Shown here: piece by piece, positions 34,539 to 42,864 of the stretch | How the letters are laid out: each line of letters starts with the position of its first letter | Numbering within the stretch: position 1 is the first letter of the stretch | Assembly (NCBI GenBank): GCA_934140155.1 | Contig: CAKPBC010000008.1 | Coordinates: forward strand, 5,687-69,686 | Length of the DNA stretch: 64,000 nt | Direction of reading: 5' to 3' | Source of the DNA: an uncultured Bacilli bacterium | GTDB taxonomy: Bacteria > Bacillota_I > Bacilli_A > RFN20 > CAG-826 | Program-made: the position numbers and the translations under genes | The notes under the pieces: model-generated | Told to the model about the DNA's origin: nothing | What the model saw: the letters and a program-made list of their open reading frames with translations, nothing else | The model's database searches: none

Positions 34539-35117
34539 TTAAAATAATAAAAGTTTATTAATATAATATTTAATTTTATAATCTTTAGTATTAAGTGTAA
34601 TAAAGCCAATAATGTTATTGTCTCCATAAATGACCTTTTTTTGAGTCATTACAGAAAGTAAAAATCTTTCATCATGTACATCGACACTATTTTCTTTTGC
34701 TATTAATATATCAAAATCACTAGCATCAGATACCCCTTTGGTTATTTCCCCCATATATTCAAAATCAACAATTTGATATATTTTTCCTTCTGATATAACA
34801 AATAAACTGCAACATTTTGGACAAACACTATAATTTGATTTAGCTATTAATTGTTTAGCTTTAGGAATAAAAATATCTCTTAAATATTTAAAATCTATAT
34901 GTTCGTTTTTATTAAATAAGTTGGGATTGGCAAATAATATTTGTCCTTGTCTTGCACTGCAACAATTTATAACAATTACCTTGCCATATTTATTATTTAA
35001 AATTCGTATTTGAAGATTATTTTTTTCTTTTAAATCATAACAAAGCGAAGAATAATTTGTTAATTGCTGTGCAATGTATATTGTATCGTTTTCTTTATAA
35101 ACAATTGCTTCTGTCAT
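34539..35117 (-). CDS. Ntn-hydrolase-like paralogue with Thr1 but no Asp17
   Basis: 192 residues. TEAIVYKENDTIYIAQQ keeps the N-terminal Thr but position 17 is Gln. The stretch NPNLFNKNEHIDFKYLRDIFIPK aligns with IPNLLDGKEDISYNYLINRVIPK of the neighbour at 33882, which shows common origin. A CPKCC motif at about residue 99 could bind metal. It begins directly after the stop of the preceding paralogue (TAA-ATG), so the two are coupled. Probably a structural or regulatory subunit. Confidence 0.65.
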   Translation of the reverse strand: MTEAIVYKENDTIYIAQQLTNYSSLCYDLKEKNNLQIRILNNKYGKVIVINCCSARQGQILFANPNLFNKNEHIDFKYLRDIFIPKAKQLIAKSNYSVCPKCCSLFVISEGKIYQIVDFEYMGEITKGVSDASDFDILIAKENSVDVHDERFLLSVMTQKKVIYGDNNIIGFITLNTKDYKIKYYINKLLLF

Positions 35118-35735
35118 TTAAAGTTCCTCCCAACACGAAGATATTTTTGTTGTTTCTATGCTTCCATCTTCATTAAATATTAGTAATTCATTTGTATTAG
35201 ATTTATATACAATAAAAGGATAACTTGATTCAGATAACAAATTATTTGTTTCTTTAAATATCATTTTTAACATATCGATGCCACTTAACTTTTTATCATA
35301 GGCTTTTTGAACTTTAAATATATAATAATTTTCTCCTGAGGCATTAAGCCCCCATACCAAATCAACACAATTAGCACCTATATCATAAATTCTCTTTCCA
35401 TCCATAATCATCATTTCAAATGTTGTATCCACTATGGCACTAGATTCAAATGTGGCTGCATCATTGTTCACTATAAAATCTAGATATTTGGGATAAAATT
35501 CCTTAAGCATAAACTCTTTTGTTAGTGGACTAGGAAAATTATTAGGATTAATTTCATTAACAAATTTATAAAATAGTTTATATTCACCAACATAAGCAAT
35601 TACAATATTTTTAAATTTTTGTATTTTAGCTTGTCTACTATTAATATCATGTATTTTGCTACTAGATATGATTTTTAATGTATCCGCTACTAAATAACTC
35701 TCATTACCACATTTATACCCAATTATAAATCCCAT
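35118..35735 (-). CDS. Ntn-hydrolase-like paralogue with Asp17 but no Thr1
   Basis: 205 residues. GFIIGYKCGNESYLVADTLKIISSS keeps the beta-hairpin and Asp at position 17, but position 1 is Gly. AKIQKFKNIVIAYVGEYKLFYKFVNEI corresponds to the Lys33 strand and following helix. Likely catalytically dead. It overlaps the upstream paralogue by 13 bases. Confidence 0.65.
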   Translation of the reverse strand: MGFIIGYKCGNESYLVADTLKIISSSKIHDINSRQAKIQKFKNIVIAYVGEYKLFYKFVNEINPNNFPSPLTKEFMLKEFYPKYLDFIVNNDAATFESSAIVDTTFEMMIMDGKRIYDIGANCVDLVWGLNASGENYYIFKVQKAYDKKLSGIDMLKMIFKETNNLLSESSYPFIVYKSNTNELLIFNEDGSIETTKISSCWEEL

Positions 35736-36358
35736 ATAAATTCTTCCTTTCTTAGTTTTTTACTATTTCCATCAAAAGAAGTTATATTCCAATAGTCATC
35801 ATTTGTATTTCCATAAAGTTTAAAATCGTTTTCATTTTGTTTATCACAATCATATACTTCGATTAAATTATCTAATGAAATTACAAGTTTATTATTTTTT
35901 TTAATGATATTGTTCATTACGCCTTGAGGTATAAAATCATCATGAAATTCATTGATTTCTGTTATTAGCATATTTCCCTCAATTCGATAGGCATTATTAT
36001 CGATGATAATAATGATTTCTCCATCAAATCCAATTGTATTATATTTTTCATTGTTTCTTAATTGATAAATATTTTTTAAAGATTCAATAATATCAAATTT
36101 TAAATTATTGATTATAAATGGCAAATCAAATTGTTCAATATTTTGTAATCTCTCTTGAAATAACATTTTTAAATACAATTGAGCACTTTTTTGCATTTCA
36201 ATAAATAAAATAGTAATGTTATGGTTAGGATTTTCAATGAATTGAATATCAGCATAATTCGAACCAGCATACTCATTTATTGTTTCAACCATTATTAATC
36301 TATGTTTAAAAGCAAAATCAAAACCTTTTTCGGCTTTTTTTAATAAAAATATATCCAT
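35723..36358 (-). CDS. Most diverged Ntn-hydrolase-like paralogue
   Basis: 211 residues, first gene of the four. DIFLLKKAEKGFDFAFKHRL takes the place of the first hairpin; ADIQFIENPNHNITILFIEMQKSAQLYLKML lines up with the Lys33 strand and helix of the other three. Neither Thr1 nor Asp17 is present. AAGGAG precedes the ATG. On its own it would not be recognised; the call depends on the neighbours. Confidence 0.5.
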   Translation of the reverse strand: MDIFLLKKAEKGFDFAFKHRLIMVETINEYAGSNYADIQFIENPNHNITILFIEMQKSAQLYLKMLFQERLQNIEQFDLPFIINNLKFDIIESLKNIYQLRNNEKYNTIGFDGEIIIIIDNNAYRIEGNMLITEINEFHDDFIPQGVMNNIIKKNNKLVISLDNLIEVYDCDKQNENDFKLYGNTNDDYWNITSFDGNSKKLRKEEFIWDL

Positions 36359-36436
36359 AGTAAAACTCCTTATTGTATAGAATAAAAATTGTTGAATTTC
36401 AGTTATATTTAAATTTAACGTCCATTCAACAAATTG

Positions 36437-36477
36437 ATATGCATTGCTATTTCACTTATTTTTATAGCAATGCATAT
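36437..36477. repeat. 14-bp perfect inverted repeat between the AAA gene and the Ntn cluster
   Basis: ATATGCATTGCTAT and its exact complement, 13 bases apart. No T-run follows on either strand. It may be an mRNA-stabilising or attenuating hairpin in the 149-base gap. A second, looser pair TTGTTGAAT/ATTCAACAA lies nearer the 36358 start and is followed by TTTTTATT. Confidence 0.5.
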
Positions 36478-36507
36478 TTAGATTATATGTTAACTTTATT
36501 TTATCAC

Positions 36508-37779
36508 TTAAATGTTAACAATTTGTTTTAATTGTTTGATAGTAACAAATTTATTTTTTTCTAATGCCTTTGCCACTAAAGCAATTTCCTCTTTATATTG
36601 AGATACAATATTTGTAGCTTTTTCTTTATATTCTCTTAATTTAATATTTGCTAGTTCTTGCCCACGTTCATTTAATGAACGAGCAACATGGTTCTTTTTA
36701 GAATCAACTTGCGAATATTCTAATCCAAATGCACCTTTTGCAATGCATAGTTCTAATGCTTTTGTTACTCTATTGATATCGTTAATAGAGTAATTTGATT
36801 CTTCTTGGAAGAATATATCTTGAACCGCTAATTCTGCTAAAGAGGCAATCGCATCATTTATCATTTGGCTATAAGTTCTATTTTCAATCACTTTATATGC
36901 TTGATCATAAACTCTATATTTATCAGTGATTTTGTTATATCCTGGGTCATCGGTAACATCAACATATGTATATTCTTTGTTAAGGATGACATTAGTTACT
37001 GTTTTAGCCGCAAGAGCATATATTGCTTTTTTGTTATCTAAGACATAATCAATGTAATCATATCCGAACAATGTTTTTTCAACATTTTTTATGATAATAT
37101 CATCAGTTAATGTTTTATTAGATTTTCTAGCATCTTCAATTGATTTATTAATAATTTCTATTATTTCTAGGCTAGATGCTCCACATATTCTTTTAATAAT
37201 AGTTTCAATGTCTACATCTTTATCATTAATATCTTTTAAACAATTTTCAATGAGAAGTCTTCTTTCATCATTATCTGGTGATAATAATGTTACTCTTCTT
37301 ATTAAATATTGCTCTTCTAAAGTTAATGGCAAATCAAATAATGGTAATCTAGTGGTGATAATAGCAAATACATTAGTAGTTGTTTTTAACTTTTCAACTA
37401 ATTGATTTAGCATATCTTTTTTTACATTACGATTAGTTTTAAGTTCTTCAAAGCTATCAAGTAATAATACTACAGTTTTAGTATGATCTAATGATTCTAA
37501 GATAGACTTAAACTTTGTACTAGGATCTTCGCTATCAATTAATTCTTTGCAATTAATTTCTTTTGAAGCAACTCCACTATTTTCAATGATTGCTTTAGCT
37601 ATAGTTGTTTTGCCGTTTGCGGCTTCACTTTCAATAGCGAATGCTTTTGGTAATTCTTTGAGTTCTTTTTGATATTCTTCATAATTTTTAAGAAGATTGA
37701 TAATTTTAATTGCTTCTTCTTTTGCTGCGTTATATCCGATAATTTTATTTAATGATTTATATTCGTTTGTGTTAGTCAT
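36508..37779 (-). CDS. FtsH-derived AAA+ protein without protease site (copy 1)
   Basis: 423 residues, no membrane segment. The P-loop is ESEAANGKTT (first Gly lost), Walker B is VVLLLDSFEEL. An FtsH-like second region of homology follows (ERRLLIENCLKDI, GASSLEIIEIINKSIEDA). The C-terminal part matches the M41 peptidase scaffold in order, but HEAGH reads ALAAK in KKAIYALAAKTVTNVILNKEY; the third ligand region keeps Asp (SINDINRVTKALEL). Start 37779 agrees with copy 2 (MTNTN); the GTG at 37797 is inside the SD. Probably an unfoldase or remodeller without its own protease. Confidence 0.75.
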   Translation of the reverse strand: MTNTNEYKSLNKIIGYNAAKEEAIKIINLLKNYEEYQKELKELPKAFAIESEAANGKTTIAKAIIENSGVASKEINCKELIDSEDPSTKFKSILESLDHTKTVVLLLDSFEELKTNRNVKKDMLNQLVEKLKTTTNVFAIITTRLPLFDLPLTLEEQYLIRRVTLLSPDNDERRLLIENCLKDINDKDVDIETIIKRICGASSLEIIEIINKSIEDARKSNKTLTDDIIIKNVEKTLFGYDYIDYVLDNKKAIYALAAKTVTNVILNKEYTYVDVTDDPGYNKITDKYRVYDQAYKVIENRTYSQMINDAIASLAELAVQDIFFQEESNYSINDINRVTKALELCIAKGAFGLEYSQVDSKKNHVARSLNERGQELANIKLREYKEKATNIVSQYKEEIALVAKALEKNKFVTIKQLKQIVNI

Positions 37780-37946
37780 AGTTTTAATTTCCTCCACATA
37801 TTTTTGTTTTATAAACTTTGTTTTCTATTTTTAAAAAGATAATGATATTTTGATTTTTAATTATTTATGATTTTTTAATTTTTAATTTTTAAGATATTTA
37901 CCGAATCCCTATTTGATAAAGGATTCGATAAATTATATTTTATGAG

Positions 37947-38186
37947 TTAGTTATCTTGCCATAGGCATCTAAATGCCTTGAGGACAAAATATAGACCAGA
38001 CTTTCTAAAGAAGATGTCATGAAATACTCCACCGCATCCGCTTCTTCTCATCGTTCTATAATTTATAGCGAAGATAAGTAATCCAACTATACACATAAGC
38101 CAAGCAAGTGCGAAGCAAATAACGAACGCTACCACTAAGAACAAGCTTGCAATTACTCTAGGGACAAATAATAATGCTTTTTTCAT
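37947..38186 (-). CDS. Small two-helix membrane protein
   Basis: 79 residues. One long or two short hydrophobic helices (VPRVIASLFLVVAFVICFALAWLMCIVGLLIFAI) are followed by a basic tail with GCGGVFHDIFFRKSG. AAAGGA precedes the ATG. It sits between the two AAA genes, 35 bases after copy 2, and may be the membrane partner that the soluble FtsH-like proteins lack. No family recognised. Confidence 0.7.
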   Translation of the reverse strand: MKKALLFVPRVIASLFLVVAFVICFALAWLMCIVGLLIFAINYRTMRRSGCGGVFHDIFFRKSGLYFVLKAFRCLWQDN

Positions 38187-38221
38187 AATTTTAATTTCCT
38201 TTATAAAATTATTTTTAAGCT

Positions 38222-39490
38222 TTAATTAATTTTAATAAATTCTTTAAATTGCTCTGCAGTTATGAATTTCTTTGTTGTTAATTTTTTGGCAATTAATTCG
38301 ATTTCGTGTCGATATTTAATTACAATTTTAGTTGCTTTATCTTTATATTCGATTAATTTGTTATTTAACAACTCTTTACCATGCTTATTTAAAGAAGTAT
38401 TTACTCCGTGTCCTTCATAGTCTGGTTGAGTGTAACCTAACCCAAGGGCACCATTTTTAATATATTTCTCTAATAATAAATAAGCTTGGAATGTGTCATT
38501 CGAAGAATAATTAGATCCTTCTAGGAAGAATACTTCTTCTGATGCTAAACCTGATAATTCAATAATTATTTCATTTAATTTTTCGTTAACAGATTTATTA
38601 TCATCAATTGATATTTCATCATAGTAGTTATCTAAATGAGTAAGTACTTCATAATCATCAATATCTGATATATCAATGTAATCATATTCTTTATTTAAAA
38701 CAAGATTAGTTACTGCTTTAGCAGCAAGGCGATATGCTGTTTTTTTGTTAGAAACGATATGCTCATGATAATCATAGCCCATTAATAATTTACCAGCATT
38801 TTTTACAATGATATCATCAGTTAATGGTTTATTTAATAATTTAGCATCTACAATTGATCTATTAAGAACTTGAATTGTTTTTAAGTTTGATGCACCATTT
38901 GTTCTTTTAATGATTGTTTGAACATCAACATTTTTGTTTTTAACATCTTTCAAACACTCTTCAATTAAGAGTGCTTTATCTTCTTTGTTTAATGATGGCA
39001 TTGTTAATTTTTTAATCCAAGAACGATCTATAGATGGTAACAACATCCAATTAATAAGCATTTCTGAAGCAATAATGACAAATAAGTAAGGATTGCTTTT
39101 TAACTTTGTTAATAACATATCCATTATTTGTCTTCCCTCATTGGAAGTAAAATCTATTTCTTCAAAGTTATCAAGGAAGAATATAGTTGTTTTTGAATCT
39201 CTTACCTTATTCAATAACATTTTTACTTCCTCAATTGCACCAACTTTTATTAGCAATTTGCAATCAACTTCTATTGAATTAACTTGATTACTTTCAATAA
39301 TTATATGAGCTAAAGTTGTTTTTCCATTACTTCTATCGCCTTCAATTACCAACATTCTAGGTTGACACTTTGATGTTGTTTGATTTTCTTCAAGGTTTTG
39401 AAGAAGATCAATAATTTTTTCTGCTTCTTTTTTAACTTCGTTACATCCAATAAGTTTATTTAATTTTGTATATTTGTTTGTGTTAGTCAT
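38222..39490 (-). CDS. FtsH-derived AAA+ protein without protease site (copy 2)
   Basis: 422 residues, a clear paralogue of the protein at 36508 (MTNTNKYTKLNKLIGCNEVKKEAEKIIDLL). Walker A is intact (GDRSNGKTT); Walker B is TIFFLDNFEEI, with Asn where Glu is usual but Glu two residues on. The HEAGH position reads RLAAK in KKTAYRLAAKAVTNLVLNKEY. LSGLASEEVFFLEGSNYSSND matches the FtsH region GGRAAEELVFGEVTTGAEND. GGAGG lies upstream of the ATG. Intact P-loop suggests this copy is the active ATPase. Confidence 0.75.
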   Translation of the reverse strand: MTNTNKYTKLNKLIGCNEVKKEAEKIIDLLQNLEENQTTSKCQPRMLVIEGDRSNGKTTLAHIIIESNQVNSIEVDCKLLIKVGAIEEVKMLLNKVRDSKTTIFFLDNFEEIDFTSNEGRQIMDMLLTKLKSNPYLFVIIASEMLINWMLLPSIDRSWIKKLTMPSLNKEDKALLIEECLKDVKNKNVDVQTIIKRTNGASNLKTIQVLNRSIVDAKLLNKPLTDDIIVKNAGKLLMGYDYHEHIVSNKKTAYRLAAKAVTNLVLNKEYDYIDISDIDDYEVLTHLDNYYDEISIDDNKSVNEKLNEIIIELSGLASEEVFFLEGSNYSSNDTFQAYLLLEKYIKNGALGLGYTQPDYEGHGVNTSLNKHGKELLNNKLIEYKDKATKIVIKYRHEIELIAKKLTTKKFITAEQFKEFIKIN

Positions 39491-39647
39491 ATATCGTTTA
39501 TTTCCTCCACATATTTTTTTCTGCTTTAATTTAATACAAGTTATTCGATTTTTTATTTGGTTTTGTGTTTTCTATTTTCTTCAAACACTAATTGATATTT
39601 AATTTTTTGTAAATCTTTATATTTAATTTTTAATATTTAGTGAATCA

Positions 39648-39767
39648 TTATTTATTAATTAAAGATTCTATGAATTTAATGGTTGCTGTTATCCAACCAT
39701 AGTAGCAAGCTGCATAGCCAAACGCTATGCAGAGTATTGATGAGAAAATGCTTTTGATTACTCTCAT
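39648..39767 (-). CDS. 39-residue small membrane peptide
   Basis: Reads MRVIKSIFSSILCIAFGYAA and on to an Asn-Lys end, with one hydrophobic helix flanked by basic residues. AAAGGAGG lies 7 bases before the ATG, a strong site that supports translation. It lies in the 360-base gap before AAA copy 2. The rest of this gap (39491-39647 and 39768-39853) is AT-rich and shows no other gene. Confidence 0.6.
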   Translation of the reverse strand: MRVIKSIFSSILCIAFGYAACYYGWITATIKFIESLINK

Positions 39768-39853
39768 TTAAATCCCTCCTTTACTAAGATTTGTAGACTA
39801 ATAATTAATCCTCCTTCTTCGTAAATAAGATAATTTCTAGATAGTATTTACTG

Positions 39854-40045
39854 TTATACTATTGATGTAATGATGAGAAATACTCCACCAACTAAAGCGC
39901 CTAATGCAATTATGACAAACATAATTCCATAAAAGCCTCTTAAGTTCTCTGGTGTTCTCTTTATACACAAGATTGTAGATACAATTGCAAATGCGATGAG
40001 TAATACTCCAATAATCACATTTGTGACAAGTGATAATAGAATCAT
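39854..40045 (-). CDS. Small membrane protein with two helices
   Basis: 63 residues, two hydrophobic helices (VTNVIIGVLLIAFAIVSTILCI and GIMFVIIALGALVGGVFLIITS) joined by a basic loop KRTPENLRG. GGAGG is in front of the ATG. The unit is preceded by one of the two identical palindromes (40118-40138). Function unknown. Confidence 0.75.
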   Translation of the reverse strand: MILLSLVTNVIIGVLLIAFAIVSTILCIKRTPENLRGFYGIMFVIIALGALVGGVFLIITSIV

Positions 40046-40117
40046 TGATGTTTCCTCCCTTCTTTTTAATAATCTATGAAGTCTTTGTTCATAGACAAAC
40101 GCTAGTATACGGGTTAA

Positions 40118-40138
40118 TGTTACATTATTGATGTAACA
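40118..40138. promoter_or_regulatory. Palindrome TGTTACAT-N5-ATGTAACA, copy 1
   Basis: Perfect 8-base arms with spacer TATTG, 73 bases before the 39854-40045 gene. An identical copy including the spacer and the following AAC is at 40823-40843. Probably an operator; as a hairpin it would also resemble a plus-strand terminator since a T-run follows on that strand. Confidence 0.6.
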
Positions 40139-40213
40139 AACTTTTTTTTGTTAATTTTTTTTTAAAATAATTTAAGTTATTTTTTTTGTATGCGATTTTT
40201 CTTTTATATATCC

Positions 40214-40642
40214 TTATATTAATATACTAGTCTCAATACTATTTCCGTTTAGAAGATTTAACCTAATGTCTTTATCACATTCTTCACACATAGCGTCATA
40301 TCTTAGCCTTTGCCATGTGTTCTTTTTTTTGTATTTAAGATTATTACGTGTTTCCCAGAATATTTCATCTTCCATATCACATAAGCGATTTTGTTCTTGA
40401 ATAGAATGAACCTTGAAGTATGGATCATTATTCATTTCTTTAATTTCTAAATAATATTCTTCAACTGTAATTCTTTCAACGTATCTAATTGCGTCTTTAT
40501 GGTGATGTTTTACTCTTGGAAATGCTCTTGCTAGTTTAGCGGCTTCTTCGCCATCTTCCGCTCGAAGGAATAACCATTTAAGGACATATCTGTTTTTTCC
40601 TACATGTCCACATTTAGCAAGTACTTTATAAAAATTATTCAT
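40214..40642 (-). CDS. Hypothetical 142-residue protein
   Basis: Starts NNFYKVLAKCGHVGKNRYVLKWLFLRAEDGEEAAKLAR, then FPRVKHHHKDAIRYVERITVEEYY; a C-terminal helix and a CEEC pair (RYDAMCEECDKDI) follow. A Cys/His set (CGH, HHH, CEEC) may bind zinc. Similar proteins of gut Bacillota come to mind, but without known function. AAGGAGG lies 8 bases before the ATG. Confidence 0.75.
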   Translation of the reverse strand: MNNFYKVLAKCGHVGKNRYVLKWLFLRAEDGEEAAKLARAFPRVKHHHKDAIRYVERITVEEYYLEIKEMNNDPYFKVHSIQEQNRLCDMEDEIFWETRNNLKYKKKNTWQRLRYDAMCEECDKDIRLNLLNGNSIETSILI

Positions 40643-40896
40643 ATTAACTACCTCCTTATTTAGTTGTTAATTTAGAAGTATAAATATTGGTATTTAATTT
40701 TTATTGACGCCACTAGTTTGGCTATATATGCATTAATTATGGTAATTAACGCTTTAACTACTATCCTCCTTTCTTTTTTCCTATGTGCTCTTTCACATAA
40801 GCAAAGCAATTTTAAACTAATATGTTACATTATTGATGTAACAAACATTTTTTATTTATTTCTATATGAATAAAATAGAATAATCATACTTATTAT
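40643..40896. promoter_or_regulatory. Gap with palindrome copy 2
   Basis: The 254-base stretch holds the second TGTTACAT-N5-ATGTAACA at 40823-40843 and an isolated AAAGGAGG on the minus strand (about 40767) that is followed by an open frame without a standard start codon. Nothing else is seen. Confidence 0.55.
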
Positions 40897-41964
40897 TTAA
40901 TCACCTGACTTAAAGTTAAATCTATTATAATTTTCGATAATTTTCGAGCAAATGATTGACGAAGAAAAATTAGAAAGGGCAAACACTTGTTTACTTAGTA
41001 GTAAATCATAATCTGTTATTGAATCAATAATGTCATCTATATTAGTTTCAGAATAATTGTATAATAATGGCATATCAATTTCTTTTAATAACTTATTAGC
41101 ATCTGAAATAACAATAGTGCCCTCCATAATTGAATAGCTTACCCTATCATGAATGCAGTAATCAAAATTAGGATTGCAATTCAAGATATACTTATATTTT
41201 TTAGATGTTGATATTATTTTGTTGTAATTAAGCGGATTAATAAAAACAACATTTTTTGAAAAAATCAAATTATCTGGATTGTTTGAAGCAATTATTACCA
41301 TATGCTTTTTTATAGAAGAAATTGATTTTAATCTTTTTTGTATTCTAATATATCCGTTAACTATTTCGAAAAATTCTTTTTCATTAATAATTTGATGTGT
41401 TTCTCTATAATTGCAATAAAATTCTCCAAAACTTGAATCAAAATCATATTTATCTAAAAAATCAAGTATTAACTCTTTTTCTTTGCTTTTATCTATTAAA
41501 TTTTCAAAAAAACTTTTACTTTTTATTTTTATTGGCGCAAATATGGCATCTATTTTATTTTGACATCTTCTTGTTTGAGTTTTAAAAGGAATTGGCAAGG
41601 TCAAATAATCACTTCTATTATTTTGAATAAACAATTTAAAACTATTATCTATAAATATCATACGATTATATTTTGAATAATAATCACAGTTATCGTATCT
41701 TAATGGATTATCAATTATCCACTGATAATTAATAACTTCGTATAAGTCATATAATGGTTTTTGATCTTTATAAAAATGATATTGCCCAATATTTAATGTA
41801 AAATTTATGCGTTTATTAGTCAGACAATAAATTGCTTCATCAATAGTATTAGCAATAAAAATATGTATATGATTATTAATAAACATATCAATAATAACTT
41901 TATAAAATTCATCAAAAGAGTTATATACTCCTTTATAGTTATCTTTTAAAATTAAAACATTCAA
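40897..41964 (-). CDS. CgeB-like glycosyltransferase-type protein
   Basis: 355 residues. The C-terminal part YKYILNCNPNFDYCIHDRVSYSIMEGTIVISDANKLL is like the nucleotide-sugar half of GT4/CgeB-type proteins, with the Glu of the E-G-x turn; the N-terminal half has alternating strand-helix blocks (MNVLILKDNYKGVY). The usual E-x7-E motif is incomplete. Last gene of the long minus-strand cluster; call is tentative. Confidence 0.5.
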   Translation of the reverse strand: MNVLILKDNYKGVYNSFDEFYKVIIDMFINNHIHIFIANTIDEAIYCLTNKRINFTLNIGQYHFYKDQKPLYDLYEVINYQWIIDNPLRYDNCDYYSKYNRMIFIDNSFKLFIQNNRSDYLTLPIPFKTQTRRCQNKIDAIFAPIKIKSKSFFENLIDKSKEKELILDFLDKYDFDSSFGEFYCNYRETHQIINEKEFFEIVNGYIRIQKRLKSISSIKKHMVIIASNNPDNLIFSKNVVFINPLNYNKIISTSKKYKYILNCNPNFDYCIHDRVSYSIMEGTIVISDANKLLKEIDMPLLYNYSETNIDDIIDSITDYDLLLSKQVFALSNFSSSIICSKIIENYNRFNFKSGD

Positions 41965-41997
41965 TGTACATTTCTCCTAATTCATAAAATCTTTATA

Positions 41998-42858
41998 TTA
42001 ATAATTCTTAGTCCATTCATCTTTTTGCTTTTTGGAAACACTCCATTTTGTTCTAGGATTATTCTTTTCATTTATATGGCAATACTTACAAAATTTATTA
42101 GGTGTCCTTAAAAAATCTAATATCTCTTTACTTGAATGTTCATATATATCTATACCTGTATTAGTAGTATCATATTTTTCATTAAAATATTCATTAAATA
42201 AAGGAATATATGCGGCATGTGGGCAAAAATATAACATTCCATCACGCAAATTGCAACAATTATTAGCATACTTACATTCTAAAAAAGTTTTTTTGTAATC
42301 TAATAAATCCATTTTACTCAACCCCATATTTTTCCAAACATTATTAGTGGTTCTAACATTAAATGTTTCAATCATTACTTGTTTACTTTTTACAAAACGA
42401 TATAATTCTTCATAATCAATACCTATTGGATATGTAGAAACACATATTTCCACATTATTTTTCTTACATGCATCAAAGAATTTTTCGGGCATGCTTTTAA
42501 TTAAAATTCCATTTGTAATTAATTGAAGTTTCGCATTCGGCAAGCAGCATCTAGAAATATCTAAATATTTAATAATATTGGGATTAGTTAATGGTTCACC
42601 GCCCATAATATGTAACTGTTTGCAATTTTCTCCAAATAGTTCATAAATTCTTTTCAAATCTTGTTCATATTTATCTAATTCATAAATAGAATTTTTTTTA
42701 GCCAATGGTGAAAAATGGTCACATCCACTGCAATTCAGATTACATGAATCAATAACATGAACTTCAAACCAAAATGGAATTCTTTTGGATTTTTTTCCTA
42801 TTATTTTATATTTTATTATTTCCATTTGCTTTGATATTTCACTTCTTTTTTTTATCAT
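41998..42858 (-). CDS. Radical SAM protein
   Basis: 286 residues. The 4Fe-4S motif is CNLNCSGC (CxxxCxxC, about residues 39-46), followed by FSPLAKK, GGEPL and LITNG, the normal radical SAM order. Additional cysteines lie in CKYANNCCNL, CPHA and CKYCH near the end, and could hold a second cluster. AGGAGG precedes the ATG. It is the second radical SAM gene in this cluster; whether it acts on the precursor peptide or on a sugar is open. Confidence 0.85.
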   Translation of the reverse strand: MIKKRSEISKQMEIIKYKIIGKKSKRIPFWFEVHVIDSCNLNCSGCDHFSPLAKKNSIYELDKYEQDLKRIYELFGENCKQLHIMGGEPLTNPNIIKYLDISRCCLPNAKLQLITNGILIKSMPEKFFDACKKNNVEICVSTYPIGIDYEELYRFVKSKQVMIETFNVRTTNNVWKNMGLSKMDLLDYKKTFLECKYANNCCNLRDGMLYFCPHAAYIPLFNEYFNEKYDTTNTGIDIYEHSSKEILDFLRTPNKFCKYCHINEKNNPRTKWSVSKKQKDEWTKNY

Positions 42859-42864
42859 AAATAT

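Noticed and set aside
36437..36477. Inverted repeat as a rho-independent terminator
   Set aside because: The stem is long but neither strand has a following T-run.
40697..40775. AAAGGAGG on the minus strand followed by an open frame of about 29 codons
   Set aside because: No ATG, GTG or TTG at a usable distance; the peptide resembles the small membrane peptides nearby, but translation cannot be supported.
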